DNA from: Opisthorchis felineus | Taxonomy: Eukaryota; Platyhelminthes; Trematoda; Opisthorchiida; Opisthorchiidae | Assembly: GCA_004794785.1 (NCBI GenBank) | Contig: SJOL01006413.1 | Coordinates: 17,166-81,165, forward strand | DNA length: 64,000 nt | Direction: 5' to 3' | In this document: positions 26,061 through 38,615 of the stretch, one piece after another | Layout: the number at the start of each line of letters is the position of its first letter | How positions within the stretch are numbered: position 1 is the stretch's first letter | Translations under genes and position numbers: made by a program | Notes under the pieces: model-generated | Seen by the model: the letters and a program-made list of their open reading frames with translations, nothing else | What the model was told of the DNA's origin: nothing | Database searches by the model: none

Positions 26061-26470
26061 ATACCATTTGCATACCAATGTGGTTTTTACGGGAAACCCA
26101 AATGAACCTCCCGTTTTTGATGTTTTTTTTCTTTAACTAGATGTGCTGCGACAGGCCGCCTCATGTTTCAATTGGTATATTAGGCCAGTACCGCGATACA
26201 TTGTGTAGGTCTAACACACTCCTTGTAAGGTTGCTGAAACTCTTCGACAGCCTACTACCACTTTCGTCCTTCTTGGGGCTCATCTTGTAGACACAGTCCC
26301 CAAGTTTTACTCGACCTTATGCTCTATTTGAACCCAAATTGCACGAAATTAGCGAAATACCCTTATTTGCACACCTATTTGGTTTTCACGGGAGACCCAA
26401 CTGAATCTCCAACTCAATGTGCTGCGACAGGCCACCTTATAATTCAGTTGAGACTCATTTGAGTAGTGCA
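26061..26470 (-). repeat. Hammerhead-associated repeat, one unit plus part of a second
   Basis: Two tandem units on the minus strand, judged by the ATTTGC landmark at 26066 and 26365 (period about 299). The first contains ribozyme copy C (26250-26292). The second is shortened: after GTGCTGCGACAGGCCACC it jumps to GAGTAGTGCATTAC. Confidence 0.8.
26250..26292 (-). ncRNA. Hammerhead ribozyme relic, copy C
   Basis: Same 43-base layout. Stem I is GTCTAC with GTAGGC; its fourth pair is T-A where copy A has C-G, a compensatory change, and its second is a T-G wobble. The core is AAGATGA (C3 and U4 changed). Stem II is GCCC with GGAC, one mismatch. GAAA is kept; stem III is eroded to AGTGGT. Probably inactive. 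Confidence 0.6.
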
Positions 26471-27524
26471 TTACTTCTATGCCTGTTATGCTAATTGATC
26501 CGCGCAAAAGAAAAAAATATTCCGGGGCGGTTAGGCTATTGCAAAATCAAGCCTAAGTCTCATGACAAAGGACAGGTAACTGAATGTTACCGGAGGATCA
26601 GAAATTGTTGTTACTGAGTGGTTTCATTGCCTAGTGGTTCTGTTAATGAGTAGCTTTGCGCTTACTTCCAATTTTGTTGAGCTTAATGTGATAAATACAG
26701 CCTGTTAAAGCCTCATATCAATGGTAGCTAACCAACATTATGTTCTGAAGGGCTTGTAAGGGCTACGCTCTTGTCCTGGCCTCTAACATACTTAAATGTC
26801 GTACAGTATACTAGTCCCCACTAGTGTGAGAATAAGCAACCGTCTGTCTCCCAGAAGCTGGGTTAGTGACTGCTCTGAAATAGATACGGAGGATCGTCGC
26901 GGTAGTCAGGAACGTTAATTTCAAGGGCTTACCGGCAGAATGGCAATGAATATACCATCAGATTCGCTCTTGACGAGATTTCAATATGGGCTGGTGCTAC
27001 AATTTTTTGCGCCCTTTTCACTTTTTGTACTTTTGGGTCAACTCACCAGATAAGTATTCGTGAAATCGTGTATGTCGTTTTCGAGCGGCCTTGTTACTCG
27101 TTGATTAAAAGTTAACCTATTTCGTAAACCACGTGCGGAACTGTGGGGGAAATTTTCGAAGACCTGTAGTCGGTTGGCGGGGTTCTTACCTGTACAAATA
27201 CATACTGTCATAAGAATGTGAATTTGGACTAGAAGCAGCCTTCTAGTTTATGGCCTTGTGTCAGTCTTCACCAGTAAAATCTTAACCAAGTTAGACACCG
27301 GTCTTTCTCAGCATCAGAAATAGCATAATCAGTGCTGATAGTGATGCTTCTAGGCCGCACGACGGCGAAGTTTATTCAAAACTATTTAACGTGCGTAAGT
27401 GAATGAGAAAACGGAGACTAGAAAAGGACTTGATGCAACCCTACCGCGAGCATCCTGAGACGCTTACATCTAAGCAAGCACACGTTCAGACTATTTCGAA
27501 GAAAAGGAGACATGGACGCTAGCC

Positions 27525-27580
27525 GCCTTATCTTGCACTGTCTCCAACCTATTGCAATCAGGATCACGGACACACCATTC
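27525..27580 (-). mobile_element. Possible scrap of the LINE C-terminal region
   Basis: The plus-strand stretch TATCTTGCACTGTCTCCAAC and the bases after it resemble 49152-49200 (ATCTTGCAGCGTCTCCAACC...), which encodes the LINE tail GWGPRDPHCAWLETLQDMA in antisense. The match is about 45 bases at roughly 70% by eye. It could be chance. Confidence 0.3.
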
Positions 27581-27980
27581 CACAAAGCAGACCGCATCAC
27601 CAACACCAAAGTCATCCGACATTGCGCAAAAAAAAGTAGTTGATAGATCTTTTTTGCAATCAGATACTGCTGAAGCAACATCGAAAAGTATCGAGAAGGG
27701 CTGAGATAAACATTCACTGAATACAATTCTATCTCAGTCCGTTGTTCTCTAGTGCAAACATTACGACAACTTTCCGTGGGCCTCACGAATGGCTAAACCA
27801 AAGTTTGTTTGTGAAAATTACGTGAAGGATGTTTAATTTTCAATTATGTTGCAGACTACATTTACCTCTATCCTCGTCACTCAAGTTAGTGATGCACCAG
27901 TATTATGTACGTCGGTTGCAGTTATCCTACACATCAGACCATTAGTCTTACAAGATGGTCAGCTGTGAGAAATGTCGTGT

Positions 27981-28006
27981 GCTATCTAGATCTAGATCTA
28001 GATAGC
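27981..28006. repeat. 26-bp perfect palindrome
   Basis: GCTATCTAGATCT followed by its exact reverse complement AGATCTAGATAGC. It is built from TCTAGA/AGATCT hexamers. It could be a short simple repeat or a foldback point. No gene lies next to it. Confidence 0.9.
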
Positions 28007-31000
28007 TGGTCGCATTAGCACTTTTTTCAGTTGACCAAAAAGGAATGCCGACTTGAAATAGAGGATTCAATAATTGATGTTATTTGTGGGATTTAACGGA
28101 TCATCACAGTCTACTTATTTGGAGGAGGGAACTGTTCTGACGATAGCATTTTATGGTCCACAAGAAACACGGTAGTGTAGCAATTATTCTTGAAAATTAA
28201 AGCTGCGAGTGTTTTCCAACTGCATACAAAGTCATCTTACCGGTCGCTGAAAGCCATGGGTATACCACTTCCGAAGCCAGAAAGCACCGATTTCCAACAT
28301 TTCAAAAACCCTGGCCAGCAGGCCTATTCACTGCCAATGAAGCACGCTTGTTAATTGGCGTTCTACATGACAGGATCCAACCGGTGTAAATAAATCAGAA
28401 GAATCAGGAAGGAAAGTCTTCATCATGTTTGAAGTGATGTGTCACAGGCGATAACAAGACCATGTGAGTACGCTTAACAAAAAACAGAACAAGTATAGCA
28501 GTTTGCAACTAGCCTGCTTTTATTCACTCACTCAGAATTGACCAGAAAAACTCCCTCTCTTTGGCGTTAAAGGCTTTATAGAACCGCTAACCGTAAACGA
28601 GACAGTAAGACATGCCGAGCGGTCAGAAGAGTTTCACTTTCGCGAAACTTGTCTCGTAGCAAGAGTTTTTCCAGAATTATCCCCGTCACTGAGAGAAATG
28701 AAGCTGTTCCAACTAATAAACATTAATCTACTCAGTTAACTTCGGTGAACTAAGGACTCTAGCTACCACGGCTGTCTAGCATGATTTGAATTTGAAATTC
28801 ATTACAAGATAATAGCGGAAATTGCCACCATTGTCACCATTCTATGTGTGACACATAGCCTCGCAACAAACCAAACCGATGTCACTTGTGGGAACCTGTC
28901 AGTCTTTAGACAATACCAGTGAACACCAATTGGAATAAATTTATATCTCACTTGACTGGATGTTACAATGAAAACCAGATGTTAAAGCGCAACATGCTAG
29001 ACCGAATGTCGATTCAAATGAAGTCAATGCGGTTCAAAATATTTTGCCCGGAAGCTGAGTAACCTAATTTGAGTCAAACTCTTTACATTCCTAATCACCG
29101 TTAATGAACTTTCCATGACGAAAGTAACAGCACGTTACCCAGATTATTTCACGCCATTTGTAGCAACATTGGATAATATAAGACCCCACCGTGTGTTTCT
29201 CCACCGCCACTGAAAAAGCGCCGTCGAATCTCAATTCTTCATCCATACAATCATGTAGCAAGAAACGGTTTGACTAGGCTTAACCGCATACACGCACTTG
29301 AGACAAACGAGCTTCACCGCTACAAAGCCCATGTAAACGGTCAATTAGGCACCAATCCAATTGTTTTGGAAGTAGGATTAAACTGGAATCCGGCAATGGG
29401 GATGCGAGTTTATATGGAGTTCAACAGGGTGATTTCCTTCTTGCGCGCTTGTCGGTGACCGTCTACTCGTGTAATAATTTTACCTATCTTAAAATGTCCG
29501 CACCGCACAGCAGGGATGAAGGCACAGGCCTGTTCATCGTTGGTTAACTGAACTTAATTGGGCTTCACCAGAAAACTGTTTATCTGGTTGCGCAAGTCTT
29601 TTCATCTCATTAAGAAACGCACAGAATAATGCACAGACGCACACGCAGTTATGTCCGCCACAGCCACAGAGTTAGGTGTTAGGGGAGCGTCAGATGTTAT
29701 GTTGCTCCAACTCTGATGATTCCGCACTGGACAAAAGTGACTCGTTGATTATTTAGCTCCCCAAGGGGTTGGCTTAATTGTCTCCTGCTAAAACAGTGGT
29801 CGATGGGGTTAATTGAAGAGTAAATAGTTAGTAACGGCTCAACTAAACCTAACGAAGCGACAAACTGGTGGGGGGAAAGAGACTAGGTTTTCTGGTGAGA
29901 AAATTTTGAGACAGGTGTACAAACAACAAAATGTCTTGCCAAAACGAGTAGAATTACGGATAAAACTGGCCAAACCTGTGGCAGATATAGCAAAAAGGAA
30001 TGGTAAAAGCACAGTAATATCTACTTCTTGGTGAAGTTCTAACTCACTTGTCGTAAAACCGCTTGTGTGAACCTCTGTTTGGATGGGTTACAGGTTCGCT
30101 ATTAGTAAAAAGCGCGACGTTTTTATCTGATTTACTAAGTTACTGAAATATCTACAAGTGCTGCGAATAAAATAAATTTTTACACACTGCTCTATGTCAA
30201 AGAAAACTGAGCTTTTAGGAGTCACTAGAATGCAAACATTGCATGATATATCAGGCATCAAGTTAACTGGAGTGGATCAATAGTTGCCGATGTAGGAGAC
30301 ATTCATAGGACTTATCATACGTCAGTATAAATACAGACTGGTTAGTGACATGGTTGACACTCTAGATATCCTCTTTACCATCCTGGTGTTTAGTTTATTT
30401 CGAATTTCTGATGGAATATACGACGGAATCAACAATGAGGCTTTGTTGGGCTGACTGAACTTTTTATGGAAATCTTGTTGAGAAACACCGTAAAGACAGT
30501 GGCTACATCAGCTAATAGTAACTAGTGGCTGATGAGCCGTGGAGATTGTAAGTGTGGCGTTCGTGACCCCTTTGTGCAAGGTGAATTCCGTTTTAGGTGA
30601 AGCGTTCTAAGGATTGAGCACCTTTCCTCGGTCAGGCCTTTAAACACATGGGGTGATTGACCAAACAAGATTTCATAGATTTCCTCAGATCGAAAGTTTT
30701 AACGGTCAGCTAGGTGCTTATTAAATAGAGCAACAATCGCATGGCATGCTTGTCGGTTTCTAGTCAACACGGTTTGGATCACTCTATGTGGCAAATATCG
30801 CTTGAAATATCGTTTGATGAACACGGAAAGCAGTTGCCCATGAGTTCTTGGAGTAAATTCGTTTCTTGCAACTAGGTTTATCATAACTTAGAACACGCAT
30901 CAAAAAACGAAGATCACTTGTATATGCAACGCCTATCTACAAAAGAACTGGTGGTTGTGGGTGTAGACACCTGGGATTAAAATTGTTCTAAAAAAAATCA

Positions 31001-31640
31001 AGTTTGATTAACATGTAAACCCTAATTTACAGAAGGAAAACACAAATTTAACCGTGTTAAGAGGAACGCTGTTCAGAAATTAGGAGACATTACTGCCTCT
31101 ACAACCGAAAATTTCGACCAAAACTTGTTTCCTGTGCGTTTTAATCACGAAAATTTAGGACACCGTGGATCCTCCGGGCAAATGGAACATGGTTCAAAAC
31201 GTACCTTAGCACGCTTTGAACCAATGCTTTTTTCACCATTTGTTGCGGACAACTGCGCATCCTGCCAACGTTCTGCTTTTAGTTATACCACCCAGCAACC
31301 GCTGAGTTAGCCAAAAGGATACTTCTTATCTCGGTATCCCTTAAGCGTTTTTGAATAGCTGGTAGACTTAGCAACCTTCCCGCAGATCCACAATTTCGCA
31401 AGTTGGTTTTAACCGTTTTTCACGGCCTCGTCGGGTTATGAGGCTCTTTTACCACCTCCCTAACCACTTAAAACTCCCTAAAATATTCTTCGTGGACTGA
31501 TTGTCCACTGTTTCTTCCCCAACGCAGTGCATATTGAAGTACAACAGCCCAGTGTACCAATACAATCAATATTTACAGCAATAAGTCAGTAATACATACT
31601 TGAGCTTAAATGTCGTGTGTCTAATTGGTGTCGTCAGTGT

Positions 31641-34600
31641 GCTTAATTAAAGAGTGTAAAGAAACGTGAAGTGCACCGTACCACGAACAGTGAAACACGC
31701 AGATGTCACCAGTATTCCAACAAATAATTTTATGCGACTACGCAAGGTCAAAACTTTTACGAAAGCAATAAGATAGAACGGATTATAAAAATAGTACACT
31801 ACAATAATATCTATTTTTAAAGTGGTACAATGTCCAATCGTCCACAAACCATTTTTGTTTTGCATTTGCGCGCTCAAGAGCCAGAACAACTGCGTCTTAG
31901 TAGTTACAAGTAATGTATGTTTTTTTAACGGTTCATTCCACGCTAGCCACCCTGCCGTCCTTGTTAACTTGAGTAGCCTCCAAAAGATTAAACTTTAACA
32001 ATGCCAAAGTAGTGCTTTTCAAAGTGCACTTATATCCCAGTTTCAGGTATACTGGGTGAGAAAGCACCAGACTGCAAGATGACAGTCAAAACAACTCTCT
32101 TGCAAGTACTTATATAGACACAAATTTTCCGGACACTAACCACAAGGTTTCTCATTTGCGATCCTTGAATACTATGATTTACTTCTCCATATATAATAGA
32201 TACATGAAAGTCATTTGATACATTTTTCCATGCAGGATAAGGTAAATAATTTTTTGATACGTCCAGTGGTAGCAGTTTACTACAAGTCCCCAATTAAGTG
32301 AGGAATATAAATCTATACGTTGGTAACTAGGCTACCCTTACTTCCTTGATTGTCCGCAGGTAAGTTTTTGGTGTGGCAACATTTCTAATCAGTTTGTGAT
32401 TATACTGTACCCCAAATTGTAATCGAACACGGCTTTCATTTCCGGAAGGATAGGTTGGTTGCAACACCGTGATGCAATGGCTAATGTGACTCGATTTACC
32501 ATAGCTTCCATAAGCCATTCCAACACTGGTCTTGAACAAACGAGATGTGAACGTCGGCCAGACATCAGCTGATTAGCCTATCTCGATTAGGACGTCAAAC
32601 TACGTCACAGAGTCCCAATATGTGAGATGACCATTTGGACAAGCCACCCCGTATGCTGAGAAAGGGATGGATGAGGAAGCTATACCATACTATGCTATAC
32701 TAAGGTACACTACACTATACCATATCACACTGTGCTACACTATACTATAGTACACTATGCGGTGTTATACCATGCTGTAGTATATTTTACTCTGTCAAAA
32801 GGATTAAGGACTGCAGTGCGACTGGTTAGGCTAATGTGGTGTGAGCAAGCATTTTGTGAAAATTACACACCGGGAGGAGGTATACATCTTCCAGTGTATG
32901 ACTCGACCTCGGTAGACAATACAACGAAAGCAGCTCCCAAAAATCATACAAGTGGATAAGCAATCCTCCGACCCATCGAAGCTTGTTGAAACGTGGACTA
33001 ACTAAGAAAACATGCTACCTTACTATTTCGAGGTTAGTAATGAGATGGATTGCTCTTTACGCAGCAGTTAGTAAGCGACCTGGTAAAGAGTAAAATGGTA
33101 TGCTTGACTTCTCTCGATAGTACCAAAAAGCGTTAAACAAATTGTGGTAGCTGCAGCCAAGCTTAGGTGCAACAGCTATTGCTTCTACATGGTTTGACGT
33201 CCTTAAAATTTGCAGAGCCCCTGCACGAAATCATTACGAATTTAAGAGGATATCCCCCAACAGATAAGTTCTAACTGCTCGATTTATAAAGGTACCTTAT
33301 AAATTGTGCACAATACAATTTAACGTTAAAACTGAACGTTAAAACTGTTAAAACTTAACAGTACATTCGCCCATCGCCTGAATCGTTCATCAAGTCTCAG
33401 CTTCCACATACGAAATGTAAACTTTTAGGAGTGCGTGGATAGTCGGTCGCTGCCTCCAAAATGCCAGGATATTTATCATGCGTTGAAGAAATTCTTGGTC
33501 TGACCTGGATATCGATATCTGGAAGCTATCTGGTGACTGCAGTTAAAAATGTTACTTGCATTCGTTGATACTCTCAAATGCAAACACAAAACTCTTAACA
33601 CTATTTTCATTTTGTTTTAGATCGGCAAAATATGTCAGATTTTCCAGAGTGGAACTCCGCTCAATCATGCAATTTCTATTCCTGTAGAATAGACTGGCTA
33701 AATCAATCCATGAATGTATGAAATGGGTCAAACACGAAGAAAAATGCCTGTCCCACTCAATCGTAAGTAATGATTTACTGAATTTCAGCGAAGACGTTTC
33801 CAGACACAAGATGCGATCTAGTCAAAGCGACTTCAGGCGGTGTTAATCCCGGCATTGTCTAACCAAATTCATGGAATAATCCTGGTAGATCGTCGACCAA
33901 CAGGGAAAACTACTGCATAGAAAATTAAGATATCCCCATTGCGTACACAGTCAATAAATAGCTGGGTGTTCATAGACCGTCAGCCAGGTGGATGCCCAGC
34001 TGTTTTGAATGCTGACGAGAAACAACATCGTGTCAACATTCCAAGGTCATTTTGGCAGCTGTCTCAGAGAAGTAGTGAAAACTTTCTGTTAAGATTGCTT
34101 ACCGGCAATGGGACATAGTTGCACTAATACTATCTCAAAGTTAAACGGTCAGTTTAATGGCGGCAATCAAATCCTCAAACGCCGAGGAGATTCAAGACCC
34201 AAAAGTTAGTAGTAAAGGTCATGGCCTCAGTGATCGGGGGTTATGAAAATGTTGCAATGACCAACCTCTCCACAATAATTCAAAATGACAGCACAGAATA
34301 TTACTGAAAGATTACCTCATGCAAAATGGAGAGGGCGGTTGTGAAAAAGTATTCTTCCGTCTTCCGCATGGCAAGGCCACTCTCAAAACCCACAAAATAA
34401 CAAACTTTCTGACGATGTTTGGGTTTGACTTAAAAGACTACCCAACATACTCAATCTTCCTCCAACTGACTATTCTCTGCCTCCAAGTTTAAAATCGGCT
34501 AAAAATACATAAGCGTTTGACTGATAGTGAGTGAGTTGTGGTGGCTAAAAAGTATTCCGGCGGCCGAAAATAAGCGCTTTTTTCGAAAAGCCACAGAAAC

Positions 34601-37580
34601 TCCGGTCAAGATGAGCCTAGGACCCTGAACTGAGGGGTGCATAGGAGAAATAATTTGGTGGTTTATTGGGTCTATTACATTCCCTTATAGATTGAGCTAA
34701 GGACTTTAAAACACCTTTGAAAAGCTGAGCACAGAGCAAACCCGTAGCACTCACCAAGTACGCATCAAGAAGTTAGTATCATGAATGTGCTCAAAGGTCC
34801 CCTGCTCACAGTATTCGGTTGCTTAAAATACATTACAATGTTGCGTTGTGGCCTGTGGCTCGGAAAGAATCCCAAGGTTTCGCTTTCCCTTGGTCCCAAC
34901 ATAAACCAACTGGTTCAGATTTTTCGAGATTTCCCTTGATGCTTGGAACAGCAGTCTTTTTGTGGCAGTAGTCTTTTTACCCCCATAAATTTCCCCCTTG
35001 GGGTGATATTATACTGAAGGGACACATCTTATTGGGTGGTATTGCCGCAGTAGCTATTTAGCACACAAACACTCAACCACAGTCCTTCAGTACACATAAA
35101 CAATAGGCAATCATTCAGGTGTATAGCTTAGGCATCTGACTAGTTATTTTTGTCCAACAGATTGGTATTTGAAAGCAGTTTGGTATTAGGAATGAGCTTC
35201 CGGAAAAATTTAAGTAATCGCTTGCACCGTTCGGCTTATAAGCCAATATGAAATTTTGGACGCTCAATGAGGCGTTGCCAAAGCATCGAAAGTGAGCTCT
35301 GACTTACAAACAGGAAAGGTCGTTGAAATATGTGACGGTTGCTAAACACAGGAACCTGCACTTTTGCTAAAAATATTTTGTTTGGAACAAGGGAATCTAA
35401 GGAGGTAGAAAATTACCCAGAACAATTTGTTAGACCATTTCAGCATTATGCAGTGATGCTGGTCACGTCTTCTAAGAGGATTTTACCAATAACTAGGGTC
35501 ATTTCATGACTCAGGATGTGATTCAATTTCCGTAAATTCACACATATGAGTCCACGGTATGTATGGGATGAAGGGAACTTCCGCAGTGATAGCGATTTCA
35601 GGCTACAACTGACGATTTCACTGTCATCTTGGCGATTCGATTAATTCGACTTCTAGCAGCAACTATGTATTCAGTCAATATATAATTGCCTGTTAAACAG
35701 TGAGCATTGGAAACTGTAATTTGATCTATCATTCTTAAGGCTGATGTGAATCGGACTGTCTATTGATGTTTTCACGCAGCAGATGGCAGTGGAACACGCC
35801 ATCATAAATGGAATCCAAAGTAATGGGGATAGTTGCCTGGTGGAAAAGAAATTCTTAGTTTGAACGCATCTGTTCCTACCTTATAATGACAGGAAGAGGA
35901 AATTTTGAACAAAATTCTTTGAAGTTTCCTGTGCGCCCTAGTCCAACTCACTCTGGAAAGTGATTGGTGCGTGAAACGTGGTCTGTCGTCAGTCTGGCTT
36001 TCACGGTCAGAACGCTCATCACATGATGCCGTGGTGATATTTAAAAAACGGTTACGCTGACGTTTCTAAAATCTGGTCGTTCTTCTCAAACGTAAAATCT
36101 AGGAGCTGCGGAGAGATCAATCGAAGAAATAGAGTGCCACTCCTTTACAAAGTACACTAAAAGACCTTCCTTGTGTAACTTCTGCGACCAACCAGACACC
36201 AGACGAATTTTTCGTCCGAATATCCAGGGTGCTAAGCCAATTCGCCTTTGGAGGAATTTCGCATTAGGTCCAAGGCCCTGCGAATGGGGTCACAGTATAA
36301 ATGCATGAACTTAGATGGCGACGAGGATAACCGAGTTCTGGCGTCCTTTGGCTCCGTACCAAATGAAGAATTCGGATTAAAGACGTGACGTGTCCCGTTT
36401 TTCACTTTGGATATTCTCAATCTAACAGCATTAGAAATTCTGCGCTACTTCTGATACAGTTTTTTCAGAGCGCACATCAAAGCAATAAATTGTACACGGC
36501 ACTGATTAGGTGCTGCTTTGGAGGCTGCTCTGAACGAAATAACCGGCGTGGGTTTGCACTACATGCACCTTCTGTGCCCTGGTTCTATAGTGATTTATAT
36601 TCTACTGTCATTTGGCCCGTTCATTTAACTATAACGCCTCAACTCTCAGAACTAGTGGTGTATATGTAGTTTCACAGCAAAAGGGAGTAGAACGGTAGGT
36701 TTATGGCAACAACTTAAAGTTTTTAAAGCCTAAGCCTTAGCGGAGCATAGTCGATGGACCCAAGGGGTGTGTAGCACTATATTGTTGATAGCGGCAACTT
36801 TTATTCTTGACACTACTTTAGAGTTACTAGCCAATAAATTGGCGCATGAGTATCTAGGTGGATGTGCAGGTGAACCCCGCGTTAAGTAGTAAGTATATTG
36901 AGTATTTTACTGTGATTATTGTCCCCGGAATTGGGAAAAGCCATATGTAGCGCGTAGTTTTGGAATTCAGTCAGAACTTCAATAGAATAATTGGTCATAA
37001 CTAATTCCATTTCTTGGTAATCATCAAATCTACAGGTTCTAGCACAGCAACATCAAGGTTGCACAAGCTGCTAAATTTGCCATGATTTTACAGCACATGG
37101 AACAGTTAGTCTGGTTGAAATCATCAACCAAATGCATTCAAAATACAATGTTCTGAAACAAAAGAGGAACAGGCGATCCATCCAAGAAATCTGACTATGA
37201 AAACGTGTCCAACATAGTTGGTGTCAGCTGACCTTCATTTCAAGAAAAAAATCTTTGTTTCTCTTCTGGGCAATTCCATTAATGTCCGGGAGGATTATTG
37301 TCATCCGCATATACTAAACCATTGGATGCAGTTGCGCTTTCACTTTCCAATACCTCCAGACAACACGCTCTGACGGGTTAACCTTATGATTGCAGTCTCT
37401 AAGGAGTAAATTCCACGTGTTTCCCGTTATAGAAATAACAAGAGAGTCTAACTTGCCACTGAAAGAAATTCATATTCCAGTACTTGTGTAGTGTTTAAGG
37501 GTACTAAATTTTGAGGCCTCATGGTGTCAATATGGGATAATAATCTCTTGTACTCAGGGGTTTGATGAGAATCAGTCGTC
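31641..37580. other. No gene recognised
   Basis: Several minus-strand frames (31647-31889, 32030-32293, 32327-32539) are near each other. The last ends before a possible donor (GAA|GTAAGG). I recognise no domain in any of them, so no gene is called. The 3' untranslated part of the PPP1R32-like gene would lie in the upper end of this stretch; an AATAAA on the minus strand is near 36795. Confidence 0.35.
32678..32795. repeat. Degenerate pentanucleotide-type satellite (CTATAC/ACTAC)
   Basis: About 118 bases of loosely repeated TATAC, ACTAC and CTATA words. The copies are too diverged for one clean unit. The open frame across it (32732-32959) is a by-product of the repeat. Confidence 0.75.
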
Positions 37581-37589
37581 CGTTTTTCT

Positions 37590-37647
37590 CTAAGACAGTG
37601 ATCTCCGCAAGGATTGCAATCCAACTTGATCCCGTGCAAGGACACTC
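37590..37647 (-). CDS. PPP1R32: PPP1R32-like, exon 7 (terminal, tentative)
   Basis: After the good acceptor TTTTTATCATTCCAG the exon completes the split codon from exon 6 (AG|G, Arg) and reads SVLARDQVGLQSLRRSLS, then TAG at 37590-37592. The joined sequence AYQA-R-SVLARD resembles the conserved family tail H-x-V-A-R-[ST]-[IL]-x-[SA]-[RA]-D, but the usual following P-F-[FY] is absent. A competing open frame (37448-37714) on the same strand starts at ATG and has a hydrophobic N-terminus; it uses a different reading frame and has no known homologue that I can name. The exon is short, so chance cannot be excluded. Confidence 0.45.
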
Positions 37648-38596
37648 CTGGAATGATAAAAACGCAAATGAAAATTATTAATGAAGTGAGAAAAGTAGGA
37701 GCGTTAGTTTGCATACTGAAGAAATGTCTTTGTTTATCTTTGCTGTTTTAAAACGGATCTCCACCTGTATTTCTCTGTGAATCATTGTTCAGTCAAATTC
37801 ACTTTGGAAATGACCAACGAGAAATGCTACGGACACTAAATATCAGCCCTTTATTGTGCTAAATTTTACGGGTTATAGGTTCAGCTTTCATCTGGACTGT
37901 TCAAGTTGCAAGCAAATATTACTGACAAAGAGAATGTCTGTGCGGTATGACCAAAAAATCTTACAGTCAATATACACTGAAACAGCAGTGACAACATGCG
38001 GCTCTAATGCGAGTGTGCAGCATAACCAAGATAAAGCGGCCACACGTTGTATTCCTCGAAACGATCGATCGATGAAATAGGCATAATGGGTTAAACCCTA
38101 GTTGGACGTGTGCCTTTACATAAACCTAGCGCCCATAGCGATAGAAAGTTGTTCGAAAATATACCCCTGGAAGATTTGAGTTTTTGAATTATTCACTAAA
38201 CCGCATTGTTAATTACTACCAGCTAGAAGTGTTGATAACTTTTTCAGCGCACAGAATGGGCAGACTTTCTCGTCTCTAATTAGGCTTAGTTCTCCTCTTT
38301 GTCTCCTTCAGAAACTACATCTTTACTACTGTCTCTCCGTCACTGTGAGCGATCAGCGGCTGTTATATTTAGTAGTTGAATTTAGCTATCAGAATCAATC
38401 AGCTAAATTCCATCGCTGCGGGTTTTATGGCCCGAGTTTCTCTTTGACATTCTAAGGAACGAGTAAATTAGGCAGTACGTTGCGTGAAAGGTTTCTGAGG
38501 GGTTTGCAAGCCCTGCGTTATGTTGGCCCAGAAACAAGAGCAAGGCGAGTTTATTCGGACTACACTTAAATATGCTTATATTATGAACCACAATCC

Positions 38597-38615
38597 CTAT
38601 ACCCTATACCCTATT
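38597..38615. repeat. Short CCCTATA repeat
   Basis: About 2.7 copies of the heptamer CCCTATA inside the last intron of the PPP1R32-like gene. It resembles the CCCTAA telomere word, but it is too short to be more than a simple repeat. Confidence 0.6.

Larger units (their letters stand above)
26475..31640. other. No gene recognised; palindrome and possible LINE scrap inside
   Basis: Apart from the entries at 27525-27580 and 27981-28006, nothing was recognised. The minus-strand frame 30699-30884 looks helical and basic but has no known motif and no clear exon borders. Confidence 0.4.

Noticed and set aside
32030..32539. Two neighbouring minus-strand frames that might be exons
   Set aside because: One has a possible GTAAGG donor, but no acceptor or homology could be established, and the frames do not join convincingly.
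38403..38591. 62-codon minus-strand frame with a protein-like feel
   Set aside because: It lies in the last intron of the PPP1R32-like gene next to a CCCTATA repeat and is more likely old repeat; no motif was recognised.
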